Made by a program: the position numbers and the translations under genes
Shown: one piece after another, positions 1-7,245 of the stretch
Layout: every line of letters begins with the position of its first letter
Numbering within the stretch: the first letter of the stretch is position 1
The notes under the pieces: generated by a model
Database searches by the model: none
What the model saw: only the letters and a program-made list of their open reading frames with translations
What the model was told of the DNA's origin: nothing
NCBI GenBank assembly: GCA_001828545.1
Contig: MHYW01000058.1
Span: 1 to 8,037 of the forward strand
Length of the DNA: 8,037 nucleotides
Origin: Planctomycetes bacterium RIFCSPHIGHO2_12_FULL_52_36
GTDB lineage: Bacteria > Planctomycetota > Brocadiia > Brocadiales > Bathyanammoxibiaceae
Direction: 5' to 3'

Positions 1-1354
1 CCATATAGAAGGCCTGCTCGGGCAGGCGGTCATATTTCCCTTCTACTACTTCCTTAAAGCTCTTAATAGTCTCCTGGAGTGGGACATACTTACCCTTAGA
101 GCCGGTGAACTGTTCTGCTACGAAGAAGGGTTGGGAGAGGAATTTCTGTATACGGCGTGCCCTGCCTACCAGGACCTTATCTTCCTCAGAGAGTTCCTCC
201 ATACCCAGAATGGCTATAAAGTCCTGAAGCTCTTTGTACCTCTGAAGAATCCTCTGCACCTCCCTGGCCACCTGGTAGTGCTCTTCTCCGACTACCTTCG
301 GGTCAAGTATCCTGGAAGTGGAACGCAGTGGGTCAACGGCTGGATATATACCCAACTCTGCAATCTGCCTGGATAGCCATATAGTGGAATCCAGATGCGG
401 GAAGGTGGCCACGGGCGCCGGGTCTGTAAAGTCGTCTGCCGGGACGTATATGGCCTGCATTGAGGTTATGGAGCCTTTCTTTGTAGAGGTAATCCTTTCT
501 TGCAGGTCGCCCATTTCTGTAGCAAGGGTGGGCTGATAGCCCACGGCAGAGGGCATCCTTCCCAGGAGTGCCGAGACCTCGGAGCCTGCCTGGACGAACC
601 GGAAGATATTATCAATGAAAAGGAGTACGTCCTGGCCTTCTACGTCTCTAAAGTACTCAGCCATTGTAAGTGCAGTTAGCCCTACCCTGAGCCTCGCTCC
701 CGGGGGCTCGTTCATCTGACCAAAAACCAGGACGGTCTTATCCAGTACGCCCGATTCCTTCATCTCCAGATAGAGGTCGTTTCCTTCGCGTGTCCTCTCC
801 CCCACGCCCGCAAAGGTGGAAACTCCACCGTGCTCAGTAGCAATGTTCCTGATGAGCTCCATAATGAGGACGGTTTTACCTACTCCTGCCCCACCGAACA
901 TACCCACCTTTCCGCCCTTTGGGAAGGGTGCCAGGAGGTCTACTACCTTTAGCCCTGTCTCAAAGGGGGTAGTAGTTGTCTCCCTTTCATTGAAGGATGG
1001 GGCAGAACGATGTATGGGGAGGCGCTCGGATGCCTTTACCTCTCCCATCTCGTCTATAGCCTCGCCAAGGAGGTTAAATATCCTGCCAAGGACTGCCTTG
1101 CCCACGGGCACCTCTATTGGTTTGCCCGTATCCTCCGCCTTCGTTCCCCTGACCAGCCCGTCAGTGGTGGCAAGGGCCACACACCTTACAGTATCACTAC
1201 CAATATGCTGTGCAACCTCTACCACAAGGGTCGTACCATTTTTGGGCTCTTGAATCTTTATGGCATTATGGATAGCTGGAAGGTTCCCCGGGCTAAACCT
1301 TATGTCTACTACGGGACCTATTATCTGTGTTATATTGCCGATATTGTTATTCAA
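1..1354 (-). CDS. atpD: F1Fo ATP synthase subunit beta (partial, C-terminus cut by window edge)
   Basis: Catalytic subunit of the F1 head, which makes ATP from ADP and Pi at the alpha/beta interfaces. About 451 codons are visible with no internal stop; family members are about 465-475 residues, so only the extreme C-terminus is missing. The reading starts NNNIGNITQIIGPVVDIRF, the usual beta-barrel start. Walker A GGAGVGKT lies at residues 154-161 (Lys160). The GVGERTREG loop carries the catalytic Glu186. Walker B VLLFID ends at Asp248. The lever motif reads EELSEED (386-392), a conservative variant of DELSEED. The start is TTG at 1354: no ATG fits the family N-terminus, and a strong AAGGAGGAGG lies 6 nt upstream. 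It follows gamma by 14 nt, and atpC is expected beyond the left edge. Identity is certain. Confidence 0.98.
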   Translation of the reverse strand, partial: MNNNIGNITQIIGPVVDIRFSPGNLPAIHNAIKIQEPKNGTTLVVEVAQHIGSDTVRCVALATTDGLVRGTKAEDTGKPIEVPVGKAVLGRIFNLLGEAIDEMGEVKASERLPIHRSAPSFNERETTTTPFETGLKVVDLLAPFPKGGKVGMFGGAGVGKTVLIMELIRNIATEHGGVSTFAGVGERTREGNDLYLEMKESGVLDKTVLVFGQMNEPPGARLRVGLTALTMAEYFRDVEGQDVLLFIDNIFRFVQAGSEVSALLGRMPSAVGYQPTLATEMGDLQERITSTKKGSITSMQAIYVPADDFTDPAPVATFPHLDSTIWLSRQIAELGIYPAVDPLRSTSRILDPKVVGEEHYQVAREVQRILQRYKELQDFIAILGMEELSEEDKVLVGRARRIQKFLSQPFFVAEQFTGSKGKYVPLQETIKSFKEVVEGKYDRLPEQAFYM

Positions 1355-1360
1355 CCTATA

Positions 1361-1370
1361 CCTCCTCCTT
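1361..1370 (-). promoter_or_regulatory. Strong Shine-Dalgarno deciding the TTG start of atpD
   Basis: The minus strand reads AAGGAGGAGG, beginning inside the gamma stop codon (TAA), then a 6-nt spacer (TATAGG) and TTG. This purine run is among the best ribosome sites in the window and supports a TTG start for beta in the absence of any nearby ATG. Confidence 0.85.
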
Positions 1371-2223
1371 AAGGCCTGAGGGCCTCTGCGCCCGAGACCA
1401 CCTCCATGAGTTCCCTGGTGATGGCCTCCTGGCGGGCCTTGTTATAAGAACGCGTCAGCTCGCTTATCATCTCCTCTGCGTTCTCAGAGGCGGCTATCAT
1501 CGCTACCCTGCGGGCCGCATACTCTGAGGTGAGAGATTCCCAAATGGCATGTTGGATGTAGTTCTCCAGGTATTTGGGGGACATCGCATTGAATATATCT
1601 TCTTCAGAAGGTTCAAAGATGTAATCAGGCCTTATCGCCTTTTCCGGTTCGCCTTCTAAGGGCAGGAGCTTTACGCCTGTGACTGCACCCTTCATCATTG
1701 TGATAAACTTTGTAAAGAACAGATGTAACTCCTGGTAAGTCCCCTTCTGGAAATCTTTTATGAGGTTATTTATAAACTTTATTATATCAGCTTGTTCAAG
1801 TTTTTCCACACCCTCAAGGAAGTATTTCTCTATGGGGTGATTCCTCTTCTGGAAGAAGAGGAATCCTTTTCTGCCGATGAGGGTGAGCTGGATTTCTTTA
1901 TTGGGATTTTCCCTTATAAATTTCTGGACGTACTGCAGGATGTTGGTGTTATAGGCGCCGCAAAGGCCCTTGTCAGAGGTTATCACTATGAGTTTGATTA
2001 CCTTGACCTCCTTCTCTTTTAGCAGATAATGGGTCTTGCCGATAAAGTTGCTGGCGAGATAATTAAGCAGCTGGCCCATCCTCTCTGTATAGGGCCTTGC
2101 TGCCATAAGCCTTGCCTCAGCCTTTCTGAGTCTATTGGCGGCCACCATCTCCATTGCCCTGGTTATCTGCTGGATATTGGTGACGCCCTTTATCCTGCTT
2201 TTAATTTCCCTTGTGCTCTGCAA
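1369..2223 (-). CDS. atpG: F1Fo ATP synthase subunit gamma
   Basis: Central rotor shaft, which couples c-ring rotation to the catalytic head. It is 284 residues, normal for the family. The N-terminal helix (residues about 3-45: TREIKSRIKGVTNIQQITRA, then MEMVAANRLRKAEARL) and the C-terminal helix (about 225-282) form the coiled coil. The Rossmann-like core has SDKGLCGAYN at 83-92. The C-terminal family signature ITRELMEVVSGAEAL is at 268-282. The start codon is TTG: it gives exactly the conserved N-terminus, and GAGGAG lies 10 nt upstream inside the last codons of alpha. The alpha stop is only 6 nt away, so translational coupling is likely. No extra insert, such as the cyanobacterial redox loop, is evident. 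Confidence 0.98.
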   Translation of the reverse strand: MQSTREIKSRIKGVTNIQQITRAMEMVAANRLRKAEARLMAARPYTERMGQLLNYLASNFIGKTHYLLKEKEVKVIKLIVITSDKGLCGAYNTNILQYVQKFIRENPNKEIQLTLIGRKGFLFFQKRNHPIEKYFLEGVEKLEQADIIKFINNLIKDFQKGTYQELHLFFTKFITMMKGAVTGVKLLPLEGEPEKAIRPDYIFEPSEEDIFNAMSPKYLENYIQHAIWESLTSEYAARRVAMIAASENAEEMISELTRSYNKARQEAITRELMEVVSGAEALRP

Positions 2224-2229
2224 AGTGCT

Positions 2230-3744
2230 TTAACTCCTCTTGGAAAATTCCTTCTTGTATTCCTCTATGGCACGGACCAGCCGATGAGTAACTTCGTCGT
2301 CCCATCGTTTCTTTTGCTTGATTTCCTGGCCTACAGCTGGATAGTTCTCTCTCATAAATCTATGGAAGCCGTTCTCAAAATCTTTTATCTTATCCACAGG
2401 GACGTCGTCCAGATAGCCATTTATACCCACAAAGATGACCATTGTCTGCTCTTCTACGGGCATGGGTTGGTACTGGGGCTGTTTGAGGATTTCTACGAGC
2501 CTTTGTCCTCTGGCTAGCTGTTCCTTAGTGGTCTTATCAAGTTCTGAGCCAAACTGGGCAAAGGCGGCCAGCTCCCTGTACTGTGCAAGGGTGAGCCTCA
2601 GCATCCCCGCCACCTTTTTCATGGCAGGTGTCTGGGCATTACCTCCCACCCTTGATACAGACAGGCCCACGTGTACGGCGGGCCTTATGCCAGAGTAAAA
2701 GAGGTCGCTTTCAAGATATATCTGGCCATCGGTTATAGAGATTACGTTGGTAGGGATATAAGCGGAGTAATCCCCCGCCTGGGTTTCTACCACTGGCAGT
2801 GCGGTTAGTGAACCACTTCCAAGCTTTTCGTTGAGTTTAGATGCCCTTTCTAGCAGTCTTGAGTGGAGATTGAAAATATCCCCAGGGAATGCCTCCCTGC
2901 CGGGTGGCCGTCTGAGTAAGAGTGAGACCTGGCGGTAGGCAATGGCATGCTTATAAAGGTCGTCATACATCACCACTGCGTGCTGACCGTTGTCCCTGAA
3001 GTACTCACCCATGGCGCAGCCCGCATAAGGGGCGATGTACTGCAGGGGCGCAGGGTCACTGGCCGAGGCCACCACTACAGTGGTGTACTCCATGGCCTTA
3101 TACTTCTCAAGGGTGCTTACCAAGTCTGCTATTGTAGAAAGCTTCTGGCCAATAGCTACGTATATGCACTTTACGCCAGTATCCCTCTGGTTGATGATTG
3201 TGTCTAAAAGGATGGCCGTCTTACCCGTTTGCCTATCGCCGATGATTAGCTCCCTCTGCCCACGGCCTATGGGTATCATAGAGTCTATGGCCTTGAGGCC
3301 GGTCTGCAATGGCTCCTTTACTGGCATCCTCTCCACGACGCTGGGGGCGCGGCTCTCAATGGGCCTGAAGGTTTCTGAGATTGCCGTTCCTTTACCGTCT
3401 ATTGGCTGCCCGAGGGCATTAACTACCCTCCCTAGAAGCCCCTCCCCTACCGGGACCTGGACAATCTTGCCCGTGCTTTTTACTGTGTCCCCCTCCTTTA
3501 TGCCCTTATCTGAACCAAGCAAGATAGCCCCTACGTTGTCTTCCTCCAGGTTCAGCACAATACCGTATACACCGGTAGGGAATTCCACTAACTCCCCTGC
3601 CATGCAATCATCAAGACCGTAGATTCTTGCCACTCCATCACCTACCTGGAGGATGGTGCCTACGGTCTCCATTTTTAGCTTTTCTTCATAGCCCTCTATC
3701 TCTTTTTGGATGATAGAGGCCACTTCATCGGGTCTTAAGACCAT
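2230..3744 (-). CDS. atpA: F1Fo ATP synthase subunit alpha
   Basis: Non-catalytic nucleotide-binding subunit of the F1 hexamer; it also binds delta through its N-terminus. At 504 residues it is standard length. The N-terminal helix (MVLRPDEVASIIQKEIEGYE) is followed by the beta-barrel (VGTILQVGDGVARIYGL), Walker A GDRQTGKT (169-176), and GLSVSRVGG with the Arg finger at residue 365. The helical C-terminal domain ends in KEFSKRS. The start is ATG, with AGGAGTG about 9 nt upstream in a 33-nt gap after delta. This is the longest gap between the Fo and F1 genes here, but no terminator or promoter is obvious in it. Confidence 0.99.
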   Translation of the reverse strand: MVLRPDEVASIIQKEIEGYEEKLKMETVGTILQVGDGVARIYGLDDCMAGELVEFPTGVYGIVLNLEEDNVGAILLGSDKGIKEGDTVKSTGKIVQVPVGEGLLGRVVNALGQPIDGKGTAISETFRPIESRAPSVVERMPVKEPLQTGLKAIDSMIPIGRGQRELIIGDRQTGKTAILLDTIINQRDTGVKCIYVAIGQKLSTIADLVSTLEKYKAMEYTTVVVASASDPAPLQYIAPYAGCAMGEYFRDNGQHAVVMYDDLYKHAIAYRQVSLLLRRPPGREAFPGDIFNLHSRLLERASKLNEKLGSGSLTALPVVETQAGDYSAYIPTNVISITDGQIYLESDLFYSGIRPAVHVGLSVSRVGGNAQTPAMKKVAGMLRLTLAQYRELAAFAQFGSELDKTTKEQLARGQRLVEILKQPQYQPMPVEEQTMVIFVGINGYLDDVPVDKIKDFENGFHRFMRENYPAVGQEIKQKKRWDDEVTHRLVRAIEEYKKEFSKRS

Positions 3745-3777
3745 AGTTAGTCACTCCTGTAAATAAAGACTTAAAAG

Positions 3778-4326
3778 CTAGGCCGCCCTGCCTTCCATTA
3801 GCCTTCTTCTCAGGTTCTCAAGGTGGCTGCGAACACTACCGTCAATTACCGTATTGCCTATACGGATAACCAAACCGCCTAGTATTTCCGGGTTAATCTC
3901 CGTTTTTATCTCCACCCTCTTACCAGAGAGCCTCTTCAGGATTTCTTCAATCCTTGCCAGCCTCTCCTCCATAAGGGGAATCACCGTTTGTACGGTTGCA
4001 CGTGCAACCCCGCCAATGAGGTCTGCTACAGACTTGTAGCCGTCCAATATGAATTTTAATATCTCCTCTCGCCTTTTATCTATAATCAGGCGGAGGAAGT
4101 TTCTTACAAGAGGGTCCAGGTGGGGCGCCAGCAGTCTGTCTATCAGTGCTGACTTCCTTTCCCTGGGTATTGCCGGGTGGAGCAGGATTCTCTTCAGTTC
4201 CGGGTTCTCGCGGAGGAGTTGGGCCACTTTTTCCAGGTCTTTCACGGTCTCCGGGAAGCGGCCCCTAGCCTTGGCCGTCTCAAAAAGGGCCTGGACATAA
4301 CCCACGGCTACGGACTTGTCTAGCAC
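3778..4326 (-). CDS. atpH: F1Fo ATP synthase subunit delta (OSCP homologue)
   Basis: Peripheral-stalk protein that sits on top of the alpha3beta3 head and ties it to the b subunits. It is 182 residues, the family size. The N-terminal helical bundle (residues 1-105) includes YVQALFETAKARGR. The C-terminal domain carries the family signature around GGLVIRIGNTVIDGSVRSHL (150-169). The start is GTG, overlapping the atpF stop by 7 nt (GTGCTAG). A purine-rich GGAGATGGAGG upstream lies within the end of atpF, and the overlap suggests coupled translation of the two stator proteins. Confidence 0.97.
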   Translation of the reverse strand: MLDKSVAVGYVQALFETAKARGRFPETVKDLEKVAQLLRENPELKRILLHPAIPRERKSALIDRLLAPHLDPLVRNFLRLIIDKRREEILKFILDGYKSVADLIGGVARATVQTVIPLMEERLARIEEILKRLSGKRVEIKTEINPEILGGLVIRIGNTVIDGSVRSHLENLRRRLMEGRAA

Positions 4327-4826
4327 CTCAGACCCTCCATCTCCTTGATGAATCCATCCACCAGTCTTTCTGCCGATTCCTTGTTCAAGGACTGCTGAAT
4401 CAATTTCTGCGAGGTGAGCATAGACAATACTATCACCTGGTCTCTGATTTCCTGAGCTACTTTTTTCCTCTCCAGTTCCAGGCTTTCCTTCGCTTTTAGC
4501 TTTATTGCCTCGGCCTCCTCTCTGCTCCTCTCAACTATCTCGGAGCCGAGCTTCTTTGCCTCTTTCACCGCCTCGGTAAGCTTCTTCTCAGCCTCGGCCT
4601 CTGTCTCGTAAACCTTCTTCTCGTAGCCTGCCTTTAACCTGGCGGCCTCCTGCCTGTCCCCCTCTGTCTTTTCGTAGGTATCCCTGATTTCCTCCCTCCT
4701 TGCCTTCAGGAGGGCAAATATCTTGTCAAAGAGGAACCTCCTGAGCAGGTAAAGCAGGATTAAGAAGCCAAGGGCCTGGACAATTACCAGCTTAAAGTCT
4801 ACTCCTAAGGTTTTTAAGAGTTCCAT
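4320..4826 (-). CDS. atpF: F1Fo ATP synthase subunit b
   Basis: Peripheral-stalk (stator) subunit, probably a homodimer because only one b-type gene is present. It is 168 residues. There is one N-terminal membrane helix (about residues 12-31, VIVQALGFLILLYLLRRFLF), then a long charged Glu/Lys/Ala-rich helix (about 40-135) expected to form the right-handed coiled coil. The C-terminal part (about 136-165) should bind delta. The ATG start has AGGAGAGG just upstream, made partly from the atpE stop codon 9 nt away. The gene overlaps atpH by 7 nt. Confidence 0.96.
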   Translation of the reverse strand: MELLKTLGVDFKLVIVQALGFLILLYLLRRFLFDKIFALLKARREEIRDTYEKTEGDRQEAARLKAGYEKKVYETEAEAEKKLTEAVKEAKKLGSEIVERSREEAEAIKLKAKESLELERKKVAQEIRDQVIVLSMLTSQKLIQQSLNKESAERLVDGFIKEMEGLRC

Positions 4827-4835
4827 GGCCCTCTC

Positions 4836-5108
4836 CTATTTAATTGATTGCTTAACCAGCTCAAGCATTACGTCAGGGGTGGGAAGTTTTCCCATCAGGA
4901 TGAAGGTTACCACAAGAGAATAAATGGTGAAGGTCTCAACAAATGCCAGACCAATAAACATCACCATCTGGAATCGGTTGTAGAGTTCAGGCTGTCTGGC
5001 CATGGCACTAAGGGCCCCTGAGATGGTTAGACCTGCACCTACACCGCAACCACCTGCCGCTATTGCCACAAAGGCAATGGCCAGCACTAATCCAGCATAA
5101 TAAATCAT
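4836..5108 (-). CDS. atpE: F1Fo ATP synthase subunit c (c-ring proteolipid)
   Basis: Forms the rotating ion-carrying ring. It is 90 residues and has two membrane helices (about 3-31 and 47-72) joined by the polar loop ARQP (37-40) that touches gamma/epsilon. The small-residue helix-packing stretch AGGCGVGAG is at 18-26. The ion-binding carboxylate is Glu58, in FVETFTIYSLV. By alignment to the Ilyobacter Na+ ring, the helix-1 Gln ligand is replaced by Ala25, which favours proton coupling. However, Thr59 and Tyr63 resemble residues of sodium rings. The ATG start has a textbook AAGGAGG 7 nt upstream (complement at 5116-5122), in line with the many c copies needed per enzyme. Confidence 0.98.
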   Translation of the reverse strand: MIYYAGLVLAIAFVAIAAGGCGVGAGLTISGALSAMARQPELYNRFQMVMFIGLAFVETFTIYSLVVTFILMGKLPTPDVMLELVKQSIK

Positions 5109-5115
5109 TTAGATT

Positions 5116-5122
5116 CCTCCTT
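5116..5122 (-). promoter_or_regulatory. Consensus Shine-Dalgarno of atpE
   Basis: The minus strand reads AAGGAGG followed by a 7-nt spacer (AATCTAA) and ATG, a near-ideal ribosome site. It lies in the 15-nt gap after atpB. A strong site fits the high stoichiometry of subunit c in the ring (known for the complex, inferred here). Confidence 0.85.
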
Positions 5123-5123
5123 T

Positions 5124-5864
5124 CTAATGTTTTTCCTCCTCTATGCCAATGGCACTAGAGATATACACGGTGGCAAGAATAGCGAAAATCGCCGCCTGAA
5201 GGGTAGCGCACAAGAGGTCAAGTGCTACCATGGGGAGCTGTACAGGGATGGGGATAAAACCCAGAAGGAATGGGGAAAATCCCACGAATATAGTCAGTAT
5301 GGTGTCCTCCCCCGTGAGGTTCCCGAATAATCGCATGGAAAGGGAGAGGGGCCTGGATATAAGCTCCTGCACTAGGTGCAGGGGGAACATCAGGGGCGCC
5401 ATCCACCTGGGCTGGCCCATAAGGTGTTTAAGATAGCCCAGGGGGCCGTTATGCTTGAGGCCATAGTAATGGGTAAGTAAGAAGACAAAAAGGGTCAGCG
5501 CAAGGGTGGTATTATAATTGGCCGTAGGAGAGCGAAAGAGCGGCACCTGCCCTATTATATTCATTACCCATATATAGATGAACAAAGTGCCTATAAAGGG
5601 TACAAAGGCCGCCCCCACCTTTCCCATGTTGGCCTTCACAAGGCCATCAAGAAACTCCACCACCAACTCCAGAAGGGCCTGTACGCTCCCAGGAACCCTC
5701 TCAAGCCTGCGGGTGTAAAGGTGGCAGAATGACACCAGGGAGACGATTATCAACATAGACATCATCACCGGCAACCACTGGTGCAGTGTTAGCCCAAGGA
5801 AGTGGCGGTGCATGTCCAGGAAAAGGTCTAAAAAAGTGGGCAGTTCCTTAATCCCTGTTTCCAT
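5124..5864 (-). CDS. atpB: F1Fo ATP synthase subunit a
   Basis: Membrane stator subunit that holds the two ion half-channels against the c-ring. It is 246 residues with about five to six hydrophobic segments (roughly 31-50, 86-108, 117-135, 191-212, 214-238). The essential arginine is Arg178 in SMRLFGN, equivalent to E. coli Arg210. Glu186 follows in GNLTGED, and Gln223 in LQAAIFAILATVYI matches E. coli Gln252. The C-terminus is short and acidic (IEEEKH). The ATG start has AAGG a few bases upstream, and the preceding gene stops only 3 nt before it. Confidence 0.97.
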   Translation of the reverse strand: METGIKELPTFLDLFLDMHRHFLGLTLHQWLPVMMSMLIIVSLVSFCHLYTRRLERVPGSVQALLELVVEFLDGLVKANMGKVGAAFVPFIGTLFIYIWVMNIIGQVPLFRSPTANYNTTLALTLFVFLLTHYYGLKHNGPLGYLKHLMGQPRWMAPLMFPLHLVQELISRPLSLSMRLFGNLTGEDTILTIFVGFSPFLLGFIPIPVQLPMVALDLLCATLQAAIFAILATVYISSAIGIEEEKH

Positions 5865-5867
5865 ACC

Positions 5868-6314
5868 TTAATTCCTTACACCCTTAGTTTGCGACCCCTG
5901 TGAGCTGTCTAGATAATTCACAAACACTATCCCTAGCATCTTTGAACTTATCACCATCGGCACAAGGCTTAGACCCACCAGAAAGGCAATTACATGCACC
6001 TGCAGGTAACGAAACATGATATAGAAAATTATGCATAACACAAAATACTTCAGGAGGGTTACCAAGGCAAAGTACTGCTTTCCAGACTGTTTTCCCCTCT
6101 GGAAAAACTGCTGCACGGTCCACCACTGGAGTCTGCATAGCCCCAGGCTAATGGCACAACCTATAAGTACACTATAAGAGATTTCAAAGGACCGGAAGGA
6201 GGTGGAACAAAGAGCTATCATGGCCATGAAAAAGAGGCTCGTGTTAAAGACCCTCTTTGGAAAACCCTCATCAAGGACTAGCATGCCGGTCTTTGTTTCC
6301 CGAGACCCTATCAT
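5868..6314 (-). CDS. atpI: AtpI-like ATP synthase accessory membrane protein
   Basis: A 148-residue hydrophobic protein with four predicted membrane helices (about 24-40, 45-61, 83-101, 105-123). It sits directly before atpB, where the ATP synthase I family is usually encoded. Known roles of the family are help in c-ring assembly and, with AtpZ, Mg2+/Ca2+ transport in Bacillus. The sequence itself is poorly conserved, so the call rests on topology, length and position. Its ATG overlaps the stop of the preceding gene (ATGA), and its TAA lies 3 nt before atpB, so translation is probably coupled on both sides. The N-terminal 20 residues are polar and probably cytoplasmic. Confidence 0.8.
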   Translation of the reverse strand: MIGSRETKTGMLVLDEGFPKRVFNTSLFFMAMIALCSTSFRSFEISYSVLIGCAISLGLCRLQWWTVQQFFQRGKQSGKQYFALVTLLKYFVLCIIFYIMFRYLQVHVIAFLVGLSLVPMVISSKMLGIVFVNYLDSSQGSQTKGVRN

Positions 6315-6577
6315 CTCTTCCTGGCCTTTTCTTCTTCCGCCTGAAGCTTTTTCGCTACCCTATAAAATTCCAGGAACCCCGAGGCAATCCCCAAAAATAG
6401 GAATATCAGCATTAACCGCGGGGCAGTACCAAAGCGAGAATCTAAATAGCTGCCTACAAGGTAGCCCCCCACCACGGAGCCCACCATAAAAAACCCAAGG
6501 CCCATCGCCCTCTGAAGGGTCGGTCGTGGAGTACCGTCATTTCTGCCAAATATACCTAACACCAATACACTCGTCAT
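6311..6577 (-). CDS. atpZ: AtpZ-like ATP synthase accessory protein (AtpZ/AtpI family)
   Basis: A small membrane protein of 88 residues with two membrane helices (about 25-43 and 55-71) and a charged C-terminal tail (KKLQAEEEKARKR). The family pattern is clear: GGYLVGSYLDSRFGTAP (37-53) with Gly38, Asp46, Gly50, Thr51 and Pro53, then a second helix and FYRVAKK. AtpZ proteins accompany F-type synthase operons and have been linked to divalent-cation uptake and assembly. The start is uncertain. ATG at 6577 has no good Shine-Dalgarno, while Met25 (ATG after AGAGG) would remove a poorly conserved leader but shave the first helix. It follows the PhoU-like gene by 21 nt and overlaps atpI by 4 nt. 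Confidence 0.85.
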   Translation of the reverse strand: MTSVLVLGIFGRNDGTPRPTLQRAMGLGFFMVGSVVGGYLVGSYLDSRFGTAPRLMLIFLFLGIASGFLEFYRVAKKLQAEEEKARKR

Positions 6578-6598
6578 TACGGATTGAAGGGCTACGCC

Positions 6599-7234
6599 TC
6601 ATTCTTCCCTGAGGAAAAAGAATTTCTTGAGGGCCATCATTGTGTACCAGTTGAGCCTGACTATGCACTCAAGCATGTTCAGAAATACTGGCGAGGCCTT
6701 AGGCATACAGACCCCTGCTATAAGCCTTTCCTCATGTTCAAGGGCGTAGCTGTCAGCAATCTCATTCAGATGAGACCCCTTTTCTAATGCATGCCCCAGG
6801 AGAAACTGGTTCTTGGTCAAAAAAGCATCCCCAGCATTCTTAATGACTTCGCGGGTATTCTCAGAGAGGTACTTTAACTCCCCAATGGCCTTATCGCTGA
6901 AAAGGAGGTCCTCATTTACTTTAATCTTCACCGGAGGAAACATCCCCCTAACGGCATCTGCTGCCCTTTGAAGGTGAGTGGCCGCTGAAACTACTCCCTT
7001 TAATTGCTCTTTTTCTTCTTTAGTCTTGACGGATACGTCACTGAGCGAGGCTATTATCTCCTCTCCTAACTTATGAATCTCATTAGCTGGGACCTCAGCC
7101 TCCTCTAACTTCTTTATGTTATGGTGTACAAAAGCATCTATAGTAGTATCAAACGTCCCCTCAAGCTTAGTACACATCAGGCTAAGTTTTTGAGAGATTT
7201 CCCTCAGCAGTTTGTCATCCTCTTCCATGTTCAT
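6599..7234 (-). CDS. PhoU-like helical-bundle protein
   Basis: A 211-residue soluble, all-helical protein that appears to be two copies of a PhoU-type three-helix unit: residues about 8-98 and 115-205. The first ends LQRAADAVRGMF, similar to the LxRxxD ending of PhoU repeats. The second ends LECIVRLNWYTMMALKKFF, where the usual acidic residue is missing. PhoU proteins act in phosphate sensing and repress Pst transport; PhoU domains also form tails of Na/Pi cotransporters. No pst, pho or transporter gene is visible here. It is the first gene after the promoter and lies 21 nt before atpZ, so it is very likely cotranscribed with the synthase. The start is ATG 7234 or the ATG two codons later; an in-frame TAG lies four codons upstream. 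No clear Shine-Dalgarno is seen. Function is not established. Confidence 0.65.
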   Translation of the reverse strand: MNMEEDDKLLREISQKLSLMCTKLEGTFDTTIDAFVHHNIKKLEEAEVPANEIHKLGEEIIASLSDVSVKTKEEKEQLKGVVSAATHLQRAADAVRGMFPPVKIKVNEDLLFSDKAIGELKYLSENTREVIKNAGDAFLTKNQFLLGHALEKGSHLNEIADSYALEHEERLIAGVCMPKASPVFLNMLECIVRLNWYTMMALKKFFFLREE

Positions 7235-7245
7235 CCACGAAGGCT

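Noticed and set aside
386..392. EELSEED instead of DELSEED in beta as a functional defect in the window's own coordinates (beta residues 386-392)
   Set aside because: Asp-to-Glu at the first position is conservative and tolerated in this motif. All catalytic residues are intact, so it is noted only in the gene entry.
816..1253. 145-codon plus-strand open frame opposite atpD
   Set aside because: It is the antisense shadow of a highly conserved beta coding region, with low-complexity Ser/Pro/Leu content and no family resemblance. The same applies to the other plus-strand frames opposite gamma, alpha, delta and a.
3035..3622. 195-codon plus-strand open frame opposite atpA
   Set aside because: It is a shadow of the alpha gene: the minus strand encodes an unmistakable complete alpha subunit across the same bases, and there is no ribosome site or promoter for the plus frame.
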